DNA of 13,103 nt. Source: an uncultured Clostridia bacterium. Its GTDB lineage: Bacteria; Bacillota; Clostridia; Oscillospirales; Acutalibacteraceae. The stretch is from the NCBI GenBank assembly GCA_937919155.1, contig CALFPM010000046.1:1-13103 (forward strand). Reading direction: 5' to 3'. The position numbers and the translations under genes were made by a program. The notes below the pieces were generated by a model that searched no databases, was not told the DNA's origin, and saw nothing but the letters and a program-made list of their open reading frames with translations. Positions 5,141 to 12,969 of this stretch are shown piece by piece; positions within the stretch are counted from its first letter, which is position 1, and every line of letters begins with the position of its first letter.

Positions 5141-6313
5141 GTGTTGATCGCAGACTTACTTCTGCTCATTTTTGCAATCGTCTATATTCTTTCCATCATC
5201 TCTTTCTTCAGCGGTATATTCGCTTTGATTCCCTTTGTTATCAATGCAATTCAGGTCGGTCTTTATGACCCCTGCACAATCATTGACTTTGAAGTTCCCA
5301 AGAAATACGGTCTGCGCCAGACTATTGCCGACACTCTCGGCATCGGCGGCATTATGAGAGGTCTGCGCACCATTCCCGTGCTCAAGGATTTTGCCGATGA
5401 TATGGAAGAAGTCTGCCCCGATGCATGGTTCCTCAACTACACAAATCCCATGGCTATCCTTACGGGTTATATGCAGAGATACACAAAAATCAAAACAATC
5501 GGTCTTTGCCACAGCGTTCAGAGCTGCTCAAAAGACCTGCTTAACCACCTCGGTATGGAAGATAAGCTTGAGGGCAGAAAAGAGCTTATCGCAGGTATCA
5601 ACCATATGGGTTGGCTTCTTGAAATTGAGGACAAGGACGGCAACGACCTTTATCCCGAAATCCGCCGCCGCGCCGCTGAAAAGAATGCAACCGAAAAGCA
5701 CAGCGATATGGTAAGATTTGAGTACATCAAGAATTTCGGCTATTACTGCACCGAATCCAGTGAGCACAATGCCGAATACAACTGCTTCTACATCAAATCC
5801 AAATATCCCGAACTCATTGAAAGATACAACATTCCTCTTGACGAATATCCCCGCCGTTGCGTTAATCAGATTGCAGGCTGGAAAGCTGAAAAGGAAAGAA
5901 TCCTTGACAACGGTCAGATTACCCACGAGCGTTCGGGCGAATACGCATCATACATAATGGAAGCTATTGTTACGGGCGGTCCCTACAAAATCGGCGGCAA
6001 CGTGCTGAACACGGGTCTTATTGACAACCTGCCTGCCGATGCCTGCGTTGAAGTTCCCTGCCTCATTGACGGCAAAGGAATTCATCCCTGCCATGTGGGC
6101 AAGCTCCCCGTTCAGCTTGCGGCGATGAATCAGACCAACATCAACGCTCAGCTTCTCACAATTCAGGCTGCCGTTACAAAGAAACGCGAAGATATTTATA
6201 TGGCGGCTATGCTTGAGCCTCACACCGCCGCAGAGCTTTCCATTGACGACATCAAGGCAATGGTTGACGAACTTATCGAAGCTCACGGCGAATATATGAA
6301 AGACTATCAGTAA
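5141..6313 (+). CDS. GH4 family alpha-galactosidase, N-terminus missing and replaced
   Basis: From residue ~33 the protein is a clear glycoside hydrolase family 4 alpha-galactosidase (MelA type), which cleaves alpha-galactosides by an NAD+/Mn2+-dependent redox mechanism in the cytoplasm. Visible signs are FVINAIQVG, YDPCTIIDFEVPKKYGLRQT, the metal-binding Cys in GLCHS (C123) and His in GINHMGW (H154), and NYTNPMA. The family normally begins with about 80-90 residues carrying the Rossmann GxGS motif. Here they are replaced by about 45 hydrophobic residues (LIADLLLLIFAIVYILSIIS and following) encoded from ~5100. The frame stays open upstream to about 5090, and the only start is GTG 5141 without a ribosome site. 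Without the NAD site the enzyme should be inactive. The join at about 5234 is probably a deletion or an assembly artefact. Confidence 0.85.
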   Translation: MLIADLLLLIFAIVYILSIISFFSGIFALIPFVINAIQVGLYDPCTIIDFEVPKKYGLRQTIADTLGIGGIMRGLRTIPVLKDFADDMEEVCPDAWFLNYTNPMAILTGYMQRYTKIKTIGLCHSVQSCSKDLLNHLGMEDKLEGRKELIAGINHMGWLLEIEDKDGNDLYPEIRRRAAEKNATEKHSDMVRFEYIKNFGYYCTESSEHNAEYNCFYIKSKYPELIERYNIPLDEYPRRCVNQIAGWKAEKERILDNGQITHERSGEYASYIMEAIVTGGPYKIGGNVLNTGLIDNLPADACVEVPCLIDGKGIHPCHVGKLPVQLAAMNQTNINAQLLTIQAAVTKKREDIYMAAMLEPHTAAELSIDDIKAMVDELIEAHGEYMKDYQ

Positions 6314-6320
6314 AATCAAA

Positions 6321-6345
6321 AAGCACCCTGCGGGGTGCTTTTTTT
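6321..6345 (+). terminator. Terminator after the alpha-galactosidase gene
   Basis: A perfect 8-bp stem, AAGCACCC with GGGTGCTT (core AGCACCC/GGGTGCT, loop TGCG), runs into seven T, starting 8 bases after the stop codon. Confidence 0.9.
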
Positions 6346-6401
6346 AGTGCATAGCGCAAAGTGTAGGACGGGTTTCACCCGTACCCATTTCATACAAACA
6401 A

Positions 6402-6425
6402 AAAGGACAGCCGAGGCTGTCCTTT
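6402..6425 (-). terminator. Terminator of the lipoprotein gene (works on both strands)
   Basis: An 11-bp inverted repeat (AAAGGACAGCC / GGCTGTCCTTT) lies just past the lipoprotein stop (6432), with TTTTTGTTTG following on the minus strand. Between this and the previous terminator is a small hairpin, ACGGGT-TTC-ACCCGT at 6368-6382, of unknown role. Confidence 0.8.
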
Positions 6426-6431
6426 GGTTTT

Positions 6432-7319
6432 TTATTCAGCTGCTGCTGTCGTTTCGGGAGCAGTTCTGTCGAGAGTGTAAGTGATTGTGTTGCTGTAACG
6501 GAACTGAACGGGAACTGTACCTATATCTGCGATTGAACCCTGACCTGTAACTTCTGTTGCAACGTCAATGTTCTTAACGTACTTGATTGTGTGAACTTCA
6601 TCAGTCTCAACATTTGCGATGATGATGATCTGGCAATCCTTGTATGTAAGAGTGGGTTCTGCAACTGTGAGGTATTTGTCAGCCTTCTTGAACTCGGTCA
6701 TAACATCCTCAACATTGCCCATATCGTATGCCTTCTCGAGAGTTGCGGGAAGGTTGGGTGTGTTCTTGAGAGTAACGGTGATTGTTCTCTGTGTGCCGTC
6801 ATCAACGCAGGTTGCGCTTTCAACTTCGTCAAGAGTGATTGCGCTTACATAAGCAGCGCCCTTAACGGGAAGGAAGGGAACAAGGTCTGCGCCGTATTCT
6901 GCTGTTGCACCGTCATTGTGGAGCATATAGCTGTCAAGGCTTGTGATTGCAGCGTTTACATAAGCATTTTCGCTCATTGCAACATCATTGCCCTCTGCAT
7001 CCTTAACCTTGCCGATGCTCTTATCCTGACCCATATCAACCTTTGCCTTAACGCCCTTAAGCTCGTTGATGTGAAGGTTGAAATAGTCAAAAATAGTCAC
7101 TGTGTTTGCGGCAAGTGCCTCGGGTGAATAAGTTGTGTCTGTGACAACCTGGCTTTCCTCGTCAAGAGATGTTGTGATATCTGTGGGAAGAGGTGTTTTG
7201 ACATTGATTGTTGTGGTTGTTGTTTCATCCTCTGTGCCTGTTGTGTCACAACCTGCAAAAACGAAAAGGAATGAGAACACAAGAATCATGCTGATTGCTG
7301 CCATTAATTTCTTGCTCAT
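6432..7319 (-). CDS. Secreted lipoprotein of unknown function
   Basis: The 295-residue protein starts with a lysine-rich signal peptide and a hydrophobic core ending in FAGC (Cys24), a lipoprotein cleavage site, so it should be anchored outside the membrane. A Thr/Glu-rich linker (about 25-60) follows, then a globular part without recognisable motifs, and a Thr/Ala-rich tail. Segments such as TITVTLKNTPN and QIIIIANVETDEVHTIKY suggest beta-strands; proteins like this in Clostridia are annotated only as hypothetical. AAAGGAG lies 8 bases before ATG 7319. A TATAAT on the minus strand (7389-7394) may be its -10 box. No functional partner is evident: its upstream neighbour, the M28 peptidase, is 175 bases away with its own likely terminator. 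Confidence 0.8.
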   Translation of the reverse strand: MSKKLMAAISMILVFSFLFVFAGCDTTGTEDETTTTTINVKTPLPTDITTSLDEESQVVTDTTYSPEALAANTVTIFDYFNLHINELKGVKAKVDMGQDKSIGKVKDAEGNDVAMSENAYVNAAITSLDSYMLHNDGATAEYGADLVPFLPVKGAAYVSAITLDEVESATCVDDGTQRTITVTLKNTPNLPATLEKAYDMGNVEDVMTEFKKADKYLTVAEPTLTYKDCQIIIIANVETDEVHTIKYVKNIDVATEVTGQGSIADIGTVPVQFRYSNTITYTLDRTAPETTAAAE

Positions 7320-7388
7320 TTGAAAAATCTCCTTTCACAGGCGGCATTCACCGCTTGCATTAAGCAAATTCTGTGTATTAATATGGGT

Positions 7389-7394
7389 ATTATA
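7389..7394 (-). promoter_or_regulatory. Possible -10 box of the lipoprotein gene
   Basis: TATAAT on the minus strand, 70 bases before the start codon. I see no convincing -35 box 16-18 bases upstream, so this is tentative. Confidence 0.35.
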
Positions 7395-7413
7395 TCATAT
7401 AACAAAGCAAAAT

Positions 7414-7468
7414 ACATCCGATTTTTCACAAATAAAAAATTTTGTTGAAAGTGAAACAATTCGGATGT
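7414..7468 (-). terminator. Long hairpin after the M28 peptidase gene
   Basis: The outer stem ACATCCGA / TCGGATGT (7414-7421, 7461-7468) and inner TTTCAC / GTGAAA (7424-7429, 7451-7456) enclose an AT-rich loop. It lies 27 bases past the peptidase stop on the minus strand and is followed there by ATTTTGCTTTG, a weak U-run. It is a likely transcript end, or possibly a stabilising 3' structure. Confidence 0.5.
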
Positions 7469-7494
7469 TTCTGTTTGTGTATATTGCCTAAGAA

Positions 7495-8766
7495 TTATAC
7501 ATCAAGACCCTTTTCATCATAAAGGAAAAGAGTGTTGAGGCAGACATCAAGGCAAGCCTCCATTGTTTTCATGTCAAGATTCTCGTGAGTATCGAGTCTT
7601 GTGTGGTAATAGCGTGCAGGTGCGGGGTCCATTGCGGCAAAGGATGCAGCTTTTATCCCTGTCTTGCTTCTGCTGATTGCGGCGGCATCGGTTGCGCCGA
7701 GAGAAACAGTCTTGTAAGGCACATCGTAGCCTGCGAGCTTTGCGCCCTCTTTGACGAGTTTGCAGGCATCTGCATCGTTTGAAACAAGACCTGTCATATC
7801 TTTATTATAAATAGCCATGAAATCAAAGTCACGGAGAGTATCAAGAGCAACGAAAACTGTTTCAACATCGCTGAATTCCTTGCCGTGCTTTTCAGCAAAA
7901 TACTTTGAGCCTCTCAGACCGATTTCCTCTGAGCCTGCGCAAAGCACAACAAGCTCTGTGTTTTCAAGGCTGATTTCGTTATCCTGAAGATACTTTGCAA
8001 TTGCAATTGAAGTGAAGCAGCCTGTAAGGTCATCGTTTGCGCCTTCAACAATGCGCTTCTTGTCGTAAAAAAGAGATGCAGCAAGGAAAATTACAATGAA
8101 ACCGAGAAGAACATAGCTGAAAACATCCATTGCTGTTGAGTTGATAAATTCGGGGTTTGTTGCGCATTTCACAGCGGCAATAATGCCGAAAACAAGAGAA
8201 ACAACCAAGCCTATCATGCTTCCGCCGATAACGGGAATAACAAGCTTGGGGCCGCCCCAATAGGTGAAACGCCATTCCATTGCCGAGTCAGCGTGGCCGC
8301 AGAAAATTATGCGGCGCTTAACTTCGCCCGAGGGTTTTCGAATGCCGTATGCATTGTGGGAAATCTTTTTGGGAAGAAACGGATCAAGAGTTTCTTTGTA
8401 GAAAACAAACTCGGTGACTATAAAGAAAAGGCAGACGAGTGTGAGTGCAAGTGACACATAGAAAAGAGGTGCAATTGCAAAAAACTGCGCAACAAAGAAA
8501 AGAATATTTGAAATTGTCATTACCACAACGGAGAACGGTATCCAACCCATAAATGCCTTGGGATGAACGGGGAATGACTCAACCTGAACCTCATCACAAC
8601 AGGTTTTCATATCCTCTGCCATATATTCAACGCTCTTTTTTTCCTCTTCGGAGCCTGCGAATCTGGGACCGATTTCCTTACAAACTTTTTTGATGCTTCT
8701 TGCCGCATAGTTTGTGTACATTCTTCGGGTCGATTCGTAATTTTTTACACTTTCGTTTGCTTTCAT
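7495..8766 (-). CDS. Membrane-embedded M28 family zinc metallopeptidase
   Basis: M28 peptidases are two-zinc amino/carboxypeptidases. The zinc site is complete: CGHADS (H158, D160), GANDDLTG (D245), the general base and ligand pair in GSEEIG (E280/E281), D309 and YYHTRLDT (H388). The 423-residue protein has about four hydrophobic segments: two before the domain (about 72-91 and 92-124) and two inside it (about 174-199 and 214-234), between the first zinc ligands and GANDD. It should therefore sit in the membrane with the active site next to the bilayer. The substrate is unknown. AAGGAG precedes ATG 8766 by 8-9 bases. It is divergent from the VanY-like gene, and their -35 boxes overlap. No signal peptide is seen before the first membrane span. 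Confidence 0.88.
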   Translation of the reverse strand: MKANESVKNYESTRRMYTNYAARSIKKVCKEIGPRFAGSEEEKKSVEYMAEDMKTCCDEVQVESFPVHPKAFMGWIPFSVVVMTISNILFFVAQFFAIAPLFYVSLALTLVCLFFIVTEFVFYKETLDPFLPKKISHNAYGIRKPSGEVKRRIIFCGHADSAMEWRFTYWGGPKLVIPVIGGSMIGLVVSLVFGIIAAVKCATNPEFINSTAMDVFSYVLLGFIVIFLAASLFYDKKRIVEGANDDLTGCFTSIAIAKYLQDNEISLENTELVVLCAGSEEIGLRGSKYFAEKHGKEFSDVETVFVALDTLRDFDFMAIYNKDMTGLVSNDADACKLVKEGAKLAGYDVPYKTVSLGATDAAAISRSKTGIKAASFAAMDPAPARYYHTRLDTHENLDMKTMEACLDVCLNTLFLYDEKGLDV

Positions 8767-8806
8767 AACAAACTCTCCTTTCTCGGGCTTTCCCCTTTTT
8801 GAATTT

Positions 8807-8836
8807 TATATAAACAAATTTATATTCATTTGACAA
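8807..8836 (-). promoter_or_regulatory. Probable promoter of the M28 peptidase gene
   Basis: On the minus strand TTGTCA (8831-8836) and TATATA (8807-8812) are spaced by 18 bases. The -35 box shares five bases with the -35 of the divergent VanY-like gene. Confidence 0.5.
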
Positions 8837-8858
8837 CCGTCCGCTTTTGGATTAAAAT
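8830..8858 (+). promoter_or_regulatory. Promoter of the VanY-like carboxypeptidase gene
   Basis: TTGACA (8830-8835) and TAAAAT (8853-8858) with a 17-base spacer, 38 bases before the chosen start codon. This placement also argues against starts at 8830 for the gene. Confidence 0.75.
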
Positions 8859-8895
8859 AATGTTTGCGAATAACACCTCACGGAGGATTGATTAT

Positions 8896-9720
8896 ATGAA
8901 AAAAACTCTTTCTCTTATCCTGATGGGTATTCTTGCCGTTGTGCTTATCGGCTACGGCATATCATCCCTTTCGGGCAATTCAAGTCCCGTTATCGACAGC
9001 AACACGGATTTCCCAACGGATGAACCCGCAGACACAACATCAATAACATCAACCGATATAATTGACACAACGACTCAGATTGCACAGACCGTTGCAGAAA
9101 TTATTGATGACTATGATTACGCATATGCAGGCTTTATGCCCGCTTACGCAAATATGAATGTCAGCGACTGGAAAATGATTCTTGTCAACAGGGATTACAT
9201 TCTGCCTGACGGCTATAAACCTGACCTGGCACCCTGCATTACCGATGACCCTGACAGCCTTAAGCTTGACTACAGGGTTGCACCTTACTACAACGAAATG
9301 TATCTCGCCGCCCTTGAGGACGGAATCGAGCTCACTCCCGTTTCGGGTTACCGCTCGGTTGAGAGGCAGAAAAACAATTTTGAAAACAAAATTCAGAAAT
9401 ATATTAATGACGGCTACGGAAAAATCGAAGCCACACAAATGGCGGCAACAATCATTCTTCCTCCCGGCACAAGTGAACATAACGCAGGCCTTGCAATGGA
9501 CATCTGCAGCCTTTATGAGAGCTTTGAAAACACGGATGAATTCAAGTGGCTCAGCGAAAACGCCGCAGACTACGGCTTCATCCTCCGTTATCCCGAGGAT
9601 AAGCAGGATATCACAAGAATTATCTATGAACCCTGGCACTGGAGATATGTTGGCGTTGATGCCGCAAAAGCAATGAAAGCAAGCGGTCAGTGCCTTGAAG
9701 AATATTTAGGAGTTGCCTGA
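8896..9720 (+). CDS. VanY-like D-alanyl-D-alanine carboxypeptidase (M15B)
   Basis: Zinc enzymes of this family remove the last D-Ala from peptidoglycan stem peptides outside the membrane. The 274-residue protein has one N-terminal hydrophobic segment (about 4-25, signal anchor), a Thr/Asp-rich linker (about 30-65) and the catalytic domain. Motifs are SGYRS (150-154), the zinc motif SEHNAGLAMD (H195, D202) and EPWHWRYVG (E245, H248). The gene starts at ATG 8896, with CGGAGG 9 bases upstream; an earlier start at 8830 would lie inside the promoter. The stop overlaps the convergent sugar-transferase gene by 15 bases. No van regulatory or ligase genes are nearby, so a housekeeping wall-trimming role is more likely than glycopeptide resistance. 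Confidence 0.9.
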   Translation: MKKTLSLILMGILAVVLIGYGISSLSGNSSPVIDSNTDFPTDEPADTTSITSTDIIDTTTQIAQTVAEIIDDYDYAYAGFMPAYANMNVSDWKMILVNRDYILPDGYKPDLAPCITDDPDSLKLDYRVAPYYNEMYLAALEDGIELTPVSGYRSVERQKNNFENKIQKYINDGYGKIEATQMAATIILPPGTSEHNAGLAMDICSLYESFENTDEFKWLSENAADYGFILRYPEDKQDITRIIYEPWHWRYVGVDAAKAMKASGQCLEEYLGVA

Positions 9721-10305
9721 GTTATATTTGTTGTCAGGCTCTCCGCCCTCGAGAATATTTTCCCGTTTAAGCACAACCATAACGGTTTTTATCATAATCT
9801 TAATATCAAAAGCAATGCTCTGTTTGTCAATGTATTCTTTGTCAAACAGGGCTTTTTCTTCGTCACCGAGCATATCTCTGCCGTTGACCTGCGCCCAACC
9901 CGTAATGCCGGGGCGCACGGCATAAATGCCGTATTCCTTGCGGAGTTGCCTGATTTCCTTTTCCTCAGGAATAAGGGGACGGGGACCCACAAAGCTCATA
10001 TCGCCCTTAAGCACATTGAAAAGCTGGGGCAATTCATCAAGGCTTGTTTTCCTCAGGAATTTACCGCTTTTGGTAATAACACTGTCCGCCTCGGTCAAAT
10101 CCTTTGTGGCGGCAAGCCTTGTGTTGTTTTTCATCGTCCTGAATTTATAAATATAGAAAAGCTTGTTGTCCTTTCCTACGCGGTATTGCTTATAGATGAC
10201 GGGATTGCCCGCATCGATTGCAATAATTATTCCGATTATCAGGAAAACGGGAAGCAATGCCAGAATTAACAGCAAACTTACCGTAAAATCGAAAACTCTT
10301 TTCAT
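9706..10305 (-). CDS. Undecaprenyl-phosphate sugar phosphotransferase (bacterial sugar transferase)
   Basis: Members of this family move a phospho-sugar from a UDP-sugar to undecaprenyl phosphate at the membrane, the first step of capsule, exopolysaccharide or glycan assembly. The 199-residue protein is of the short, PglC-like type. It has one hydrophobic reentrant helix (about 9-30), YKFRTM (53-58), the catalytic Asp-Glu in SLDELPQ (D90, E91), FVGPRP (105-110) and RPGITGWAQVNGR (131-143). Its ATG overlaps the TGA of the upstream cyclase gene (ATGA, 10302-10305), so translation is coupled; AGAGGTG is the ribosome site. No glycosyltransferases are adjacent, so the end product is unknown. Confidence 0.92.
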   Translation of the reverse strand: MKRVFDFTVSLLLILALLPVFLIIGIIIAIDAGNPVIYKQYRVGKDNKLFYIYKFRTMKNNTRLAATKDLTEADSVITKSGKFLRKTSLDELPQLFNVLKGDMSFVGPRPLIPEEKEIRQLRKEYGIYAVRPGITGWAQVNGRDMLGDEEKALFDKEYIDKQSIAFDIKIMIKTVMVVLKRENILEGGEPDNKYNSGNS

Positions 10306-10919
10306 TTTACACCTCTTTTTGACCCTGACCAGAAAATATAGTCCTCAATCAGCACCGCTCTTGCAGGCGCACCCTCCAGACCGTTGTAGCACACGGGTGG
10401 AGCAAAAAGGAAATATTCGCCGGGCTGCACCTGCGACAGGTCAAGTCCCTCCAGCACCGCAACGTTGTTTCGCAAAAAAGCTTTGTGCGGCCCTGTCTGA
10501 TTGCCTTTGCAACCAACGGAAAGGGAGTCCGTGCCGATAAGCACAAGTCCTCTTTCGGCAAGCTCCTGAGCAGATGAATCCATAAAAAATGCTTTGCCGC
10601 CGCCTTTGATAAGCAGTCTATCGCATTTTTTCGGAAAATGGCGGTCAACATAATCACCCGTTATAACTCCCGCGGGCACCTGCATAACCGTGCAGGGGCC
10701 GATGAAGCTTTCAATGGGCAGATTTTCAATTGTGTCCCCTGCGCTGAGGAAATGCAAGGGGGCATCAACATGGGTTGCGTTGTGTACGCAGGCGTGAACA
10801 ACGGAAAGATTGCACTCGGACTGAGTGCCGATTTCGCAAATCTGCTCCGCTTCGGGTGCAGGGTCGCCGGGATAAACCTCTCCGCCGAAAAATTTTCTTG
10901 AAATATCAATCAGTTTCAC
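10302..10919 (-). CDS. Cyclase-family (kynurenine formamidase-like) metal hydrolase
   Basis: The family (PF04199 type) hydrolyses amides or cyclic substrates using a metal bound by HxGTHxDxPxH. Here it reads HNATHVDAPLHF (H46, H50, D52, H56 in this numbering), with Asn-Ala in place of the usual Gly. The preceding LIDISRKFFGGEVYPGDP is the usual N-terminus. I choose GTG 10919, which has GAGGTG five bases upstream; an open frame reaches GTG 10973 and would add 18 residues unlike the family. The protein has 205 residues, the family norm. It lies between prfB (66 bases upstream) and the sugar transferase (4-base overlap), an apparent operon with no clear shared pathway. The substrate cannot be told; formamidase activity is a guess. 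Confidence 0.82.
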   Translation of the reverse strand: MKLIDISRKFFGGEVYPGDPAPEAEQICEIGTQSECNLSVVHACVHNATHVDAPLHFLSAGDTIENLPIESFIGPCTVMQVPAGVITGDYVDRHFPKKCDRLLIKGGGKAFFMDSSAQELAERGLVLIGTDSLSVGCKGNQTGPHKAFLRNNVAVLEGLDLSQVQPGEYFLFAPPVCYNGLEGAPARAVLIEDYIFWSGSKRGVK

Positions 10920-10984
10920 GGTCACACCTCGTTTCTGATGAATACTTATAATGTGAGCGCGGACAATGCCCACCCTTCACTTTA

Positions 10985-12103
10985 TCAGTTGCCGCTGTCC
11001 TTCAGCGACTCCATTTTAAGATATGCATTGATGAAGCCGTCAATGTCGCCGTCCATAACAGCGTTGATATTACCTGCTTCAAAACCTGTTCTGTGGTCTT
11101 TCGCAAGAGTGTAGGGCATAAATACATAGGAACGGATCTGACTGCCCCATGCAATTTCTCTCTGTTCGCCCTTGATATCGTCAATTTTGTCAAGATGCTC
11201 TCTTTCCTTGATTTCGATAAGCTTTGACTTAAGCATTTTCATTGCAACATCTCTGTTCTGATGCTGGCTTCTTTCAACCTGACAGGCGCACACGATACCT
11301 GTGGGAATATGTGTGATACGGACTGCAGATGATGTTTTGTTAACTTTCTGACCGCCTGCACCGCTTGAACGGTAGTAGTCGATTCTCAGGTCATCGGGAT
11401 TGATTTCAACCTCAACGGTGTCATCGATTTCAGGCATAACTTCAAGTGATGCAAATGAAGTGTGGCGTCTGCCCGATGCATCGAAAGGTGAAACGCGCAC
11501 AAGGCGGTGAACACCCATTTCGCCCTTAAGGTAGCCGTAAGCATTCTCGCCCTCAACAAGCACAACCGCAGACTTAAGGCCTGCTTCGTCACCGTCAAGG
11601 AAGTCAAGCATGCTGACCTTGAAGCCGTGTTTTTCGCCCCAGTGCTGATACATTCTCACAAGCATCTGATTCCAGTCCTGTGCCTCGGTGCCGCCTGCAC
11701 CTGCGTGGAAGGTGAGAATTGCATTCTTGGCGTCATATTCACCCGAAAGCAGAGTGCTGAGAATCATTGCCTCAAGCTTTTCAACAAAGCTGTCAACACC
11801 TGCCTTGCACTCATCAAACATATCAAGGTCTTCTTCTTCATTGGAAAGCTCAATGAGAACAAGGGTGTCGTTAAACTCATTTTCAAGGGAGTTGTATGCG
11901 CCGACCTTGTTCTTGAGCTGACTTATTCTCTGCTGAACTTTCTGGGAATTTGCAAGGTCATTCCAGAAGCCTTCCTCTGCGGTCTGCGCCTCAAGGTTTT
12001 CAACCTCTTTGATCATATCGTCAAGACCGAGTGCCTCGCGAAGCTGAGTCAGCTTTTCCTCATATTCAAGAAGTGAAAGTCTTAATTCTTCAAACTGAAC
12101 CAT
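10985..12103 (-). CDS. prfB: Peptide chain release factor 2
   Basis: RF2 recognises UAA and UGA in the ribosomal A site and triggers release of the finished peptide. The 372-residue protein has the anticodon-like SPF motif (205-207, in VRVSPFDASG), the catalytic GGQ motif (250-252, in SSGAGGQKVNKTSSA) and the N-terminal helical domain starting MVQFEELRLSLLEYEEKL. It is full length. The region around codons 20-30, where many bacteria have an in-frame UGA with programmed +1 frameshifting, reads straight through in one frame (LREALGLDDM), so this copy lacks that autoregulation. CAGGAG lies 8 bases before ATG 12103. The cyclase and sugar-transferase genes follow on the same strand. Confidence 0.96.
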   Translation of the reverse strand: MVQFEELRLSLLEYEEKLTQLREALGLDDMIKEVENLEAQTAEEGFWNDLANSQKVQQRISQLKNKVGAYNSLENEFNDTLVLIELSNEEEDLDMFDECKAGVDSFVEKLEAMILSTLLSGEYDAKNAILTFHAGAGGTEAQDWNQMLVRMYQHWGEKHGFKVSMLDFLDGDEAGLKSAVVLVEGENAYGYLKGEMGVHRLVRVSPFDASGRRHTSFASLEVMPEIDDTVEVEINPDDLRIDYYRSSGAGGQKVNKTSSAVRITHIPTGIVCACQVERSQHQNRDVAMKMLKSKLIEIKEREHLDKIDDIKGEQREIAWGSQIRSYVFMPYTLAKDHRTGFEAGNINAVMDGDIDGFINAYLKMESLKDSGN

Positions 12104-12259
12104 AAAAAATCTCCTGATGCATATTTTTTCACAGTATATTATAACTATAAAAATAAAAAAAGTAAAGGAGTTCCAATTATTTTTTAATTATTAATTGCTT
12201 TTTCTGTAATAATTAGTTAAAATATAAGATGTATTGTTATGTCAAAAGAGGTGAACCCT
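12104..12259. promoter_or_regulatory. Divergent AT-rich intergenic region between prfB and the zinc-ribbon gene
   Basis: On the + strand TTGCTT (12195-12200) and TAAAAT (12218-12223) are 17 bases apart and suit the zinc-ribbon gene. On the minus strand TATAAT occurs within the sequence complementary to 12136-12144, upstream of prfB, without a clear -35. The AATTATTTTTTAATTATTAATT stretch is low-complexity; I see no other signal. Confidence 0.45.
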
Positions 12260-12853
12260 ATGAATTACGAAAACACAGCCTGCCCCGTATGCGGCAAACC
12301 CCTTGCGGAGGGTGATGACATTGTTGTCTGCCCCGTGTGTGCAACGCCTCAGCACAGAGAATGCTGGATGGCAAACGGCAGATGCGCCAACGATGACCTT
12401 CACGCAACAGGCTATGTGTGGAAAAACGAAAGCAACCCTGCTCCCGAAGCGGAAACGCCCGTTTATGAAAGCGCAGACGATGTGAAAATCTGCCACATCT
12501 GCGGCAGCGAAAATCCCGAAGACGCTCTCCATTGCGGCAACTGCGGCGCACTTTTCGGTCAGCAGGAAAAAACGGACAGAAAATGTGCATTCTGCGGCAA
12601 AGAAAATTCAGATGACGCCCGCCACTGCAATCAGTGCGGCGCGCCCTTGGGCGGCACATTTTTCGGAGGAAGTCCCCACGTTGCAGGAACTGATATCCCT
12701 GCAGACGAAAAAATCGGCGAGAATTCCGCAGGCGACCTTGCAACCTATGTGCAGGCAAGTTCTCACAGAAAAGAAGCGGATCATCATCTAAGGAGGCCTA
12801 CGACTTTTCTTACAGCGTATCCGGCAAGAGAATCAACTTTGACTGCCCTGTAA
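12260..12853 (+). CDS. RING-like and double zinc-ribbon protein, C-terminus lost at a join
   Basis: ATG 12260 follows GAGGTG by 6 bases. Visible metal sites, in order: a RING-like set (CPVC 8-11, CPVC 24-27, H32, C35, C42), then two zinc ribbons (C78/C81/C92/C95 and C109/C112/C123/C126). In Clostridia such proteins continue past LATYVQASSHRY into a multi-spanning membrane domain (DUF2628-like). Here the expected sequence ends at R170 (base 12769). The remaining 27 codons (KEADHHLRRP...) are unlike it and are an out-of-frame reading of the Bacteroidota-like fragment that follows. The genuine part is therefore 12260-12769. Role unknown; possibly a membrane-tethered protein-interaction module. 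Confidence 0.7.
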   Translation: MNYENTACPVCGKPLAEGDDIVVCPVCATPQHRECWMANGRCANDDLHATGYVWKNESNPAPEAETPVYESADDVKICHICGSENPEDALHCGNCGALFGQQEKTDRKCAFCGKENSDDARHCNQCGAPLGGTFFGGSPHVAGTDIPADEKIGENSAGDLATYVQASSHRKEADHHLRRPTTFLTAYPARESTLTAL

Positions 12854-12951
12854 TCAGCGGTACATGGGAGGTGACCGGATATACCGACAAGACAATGTCC
12901 CTCACACTCCTGCCTTCAAAAAACGGCATAATGACGCTTGTCATCATGTAA
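12778..12951 (+). pseudogene. C-terminal fragment of a lipocalin-like secreted protein (Bacteroidota type)
   Basis: A frame different from the zinc-ribbon gene reads SKEAYDFSYSVSGKRINF, then ISGTWEVTGYTDKTMSLTLL, and stops at TAA 12949-12951. Alternating beta-strand patterns with GTW.V..YTD..M.L.L are typical of the last strands of lipocalin-like domains common in Bacteroidales. It has no start codon or ribosome site; the N-terminus is missing because of the join near 12770. Confidence 0.55.
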
Positions 12952-12969
12952 TATAATTCCCGAAACACA

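Noticed and set aside
5528..5926. Long minus-strand frames inside the alpha-galactosidase, lipoprotein and prfB regions
   Set aside because: They are shadows on the opposite strand of strongly recognisable genes, with no family features or ribosome sites.
8896..9720. Glycopeptide (vancomycin) resistance gene vanY proper
   Set aside because: There is no vanR/S, vanH, vanX or D-Ala-D-Lac ligase nearby; the VanY-like family is a common wall-trimming enzyme in Clostridia.
12020..12103. Programmed +1 frameshift in prfB
   Set aside because: The early codons form one uninterrupted frame with no in-frame TGA and no CTT-TGA-type slippery site.
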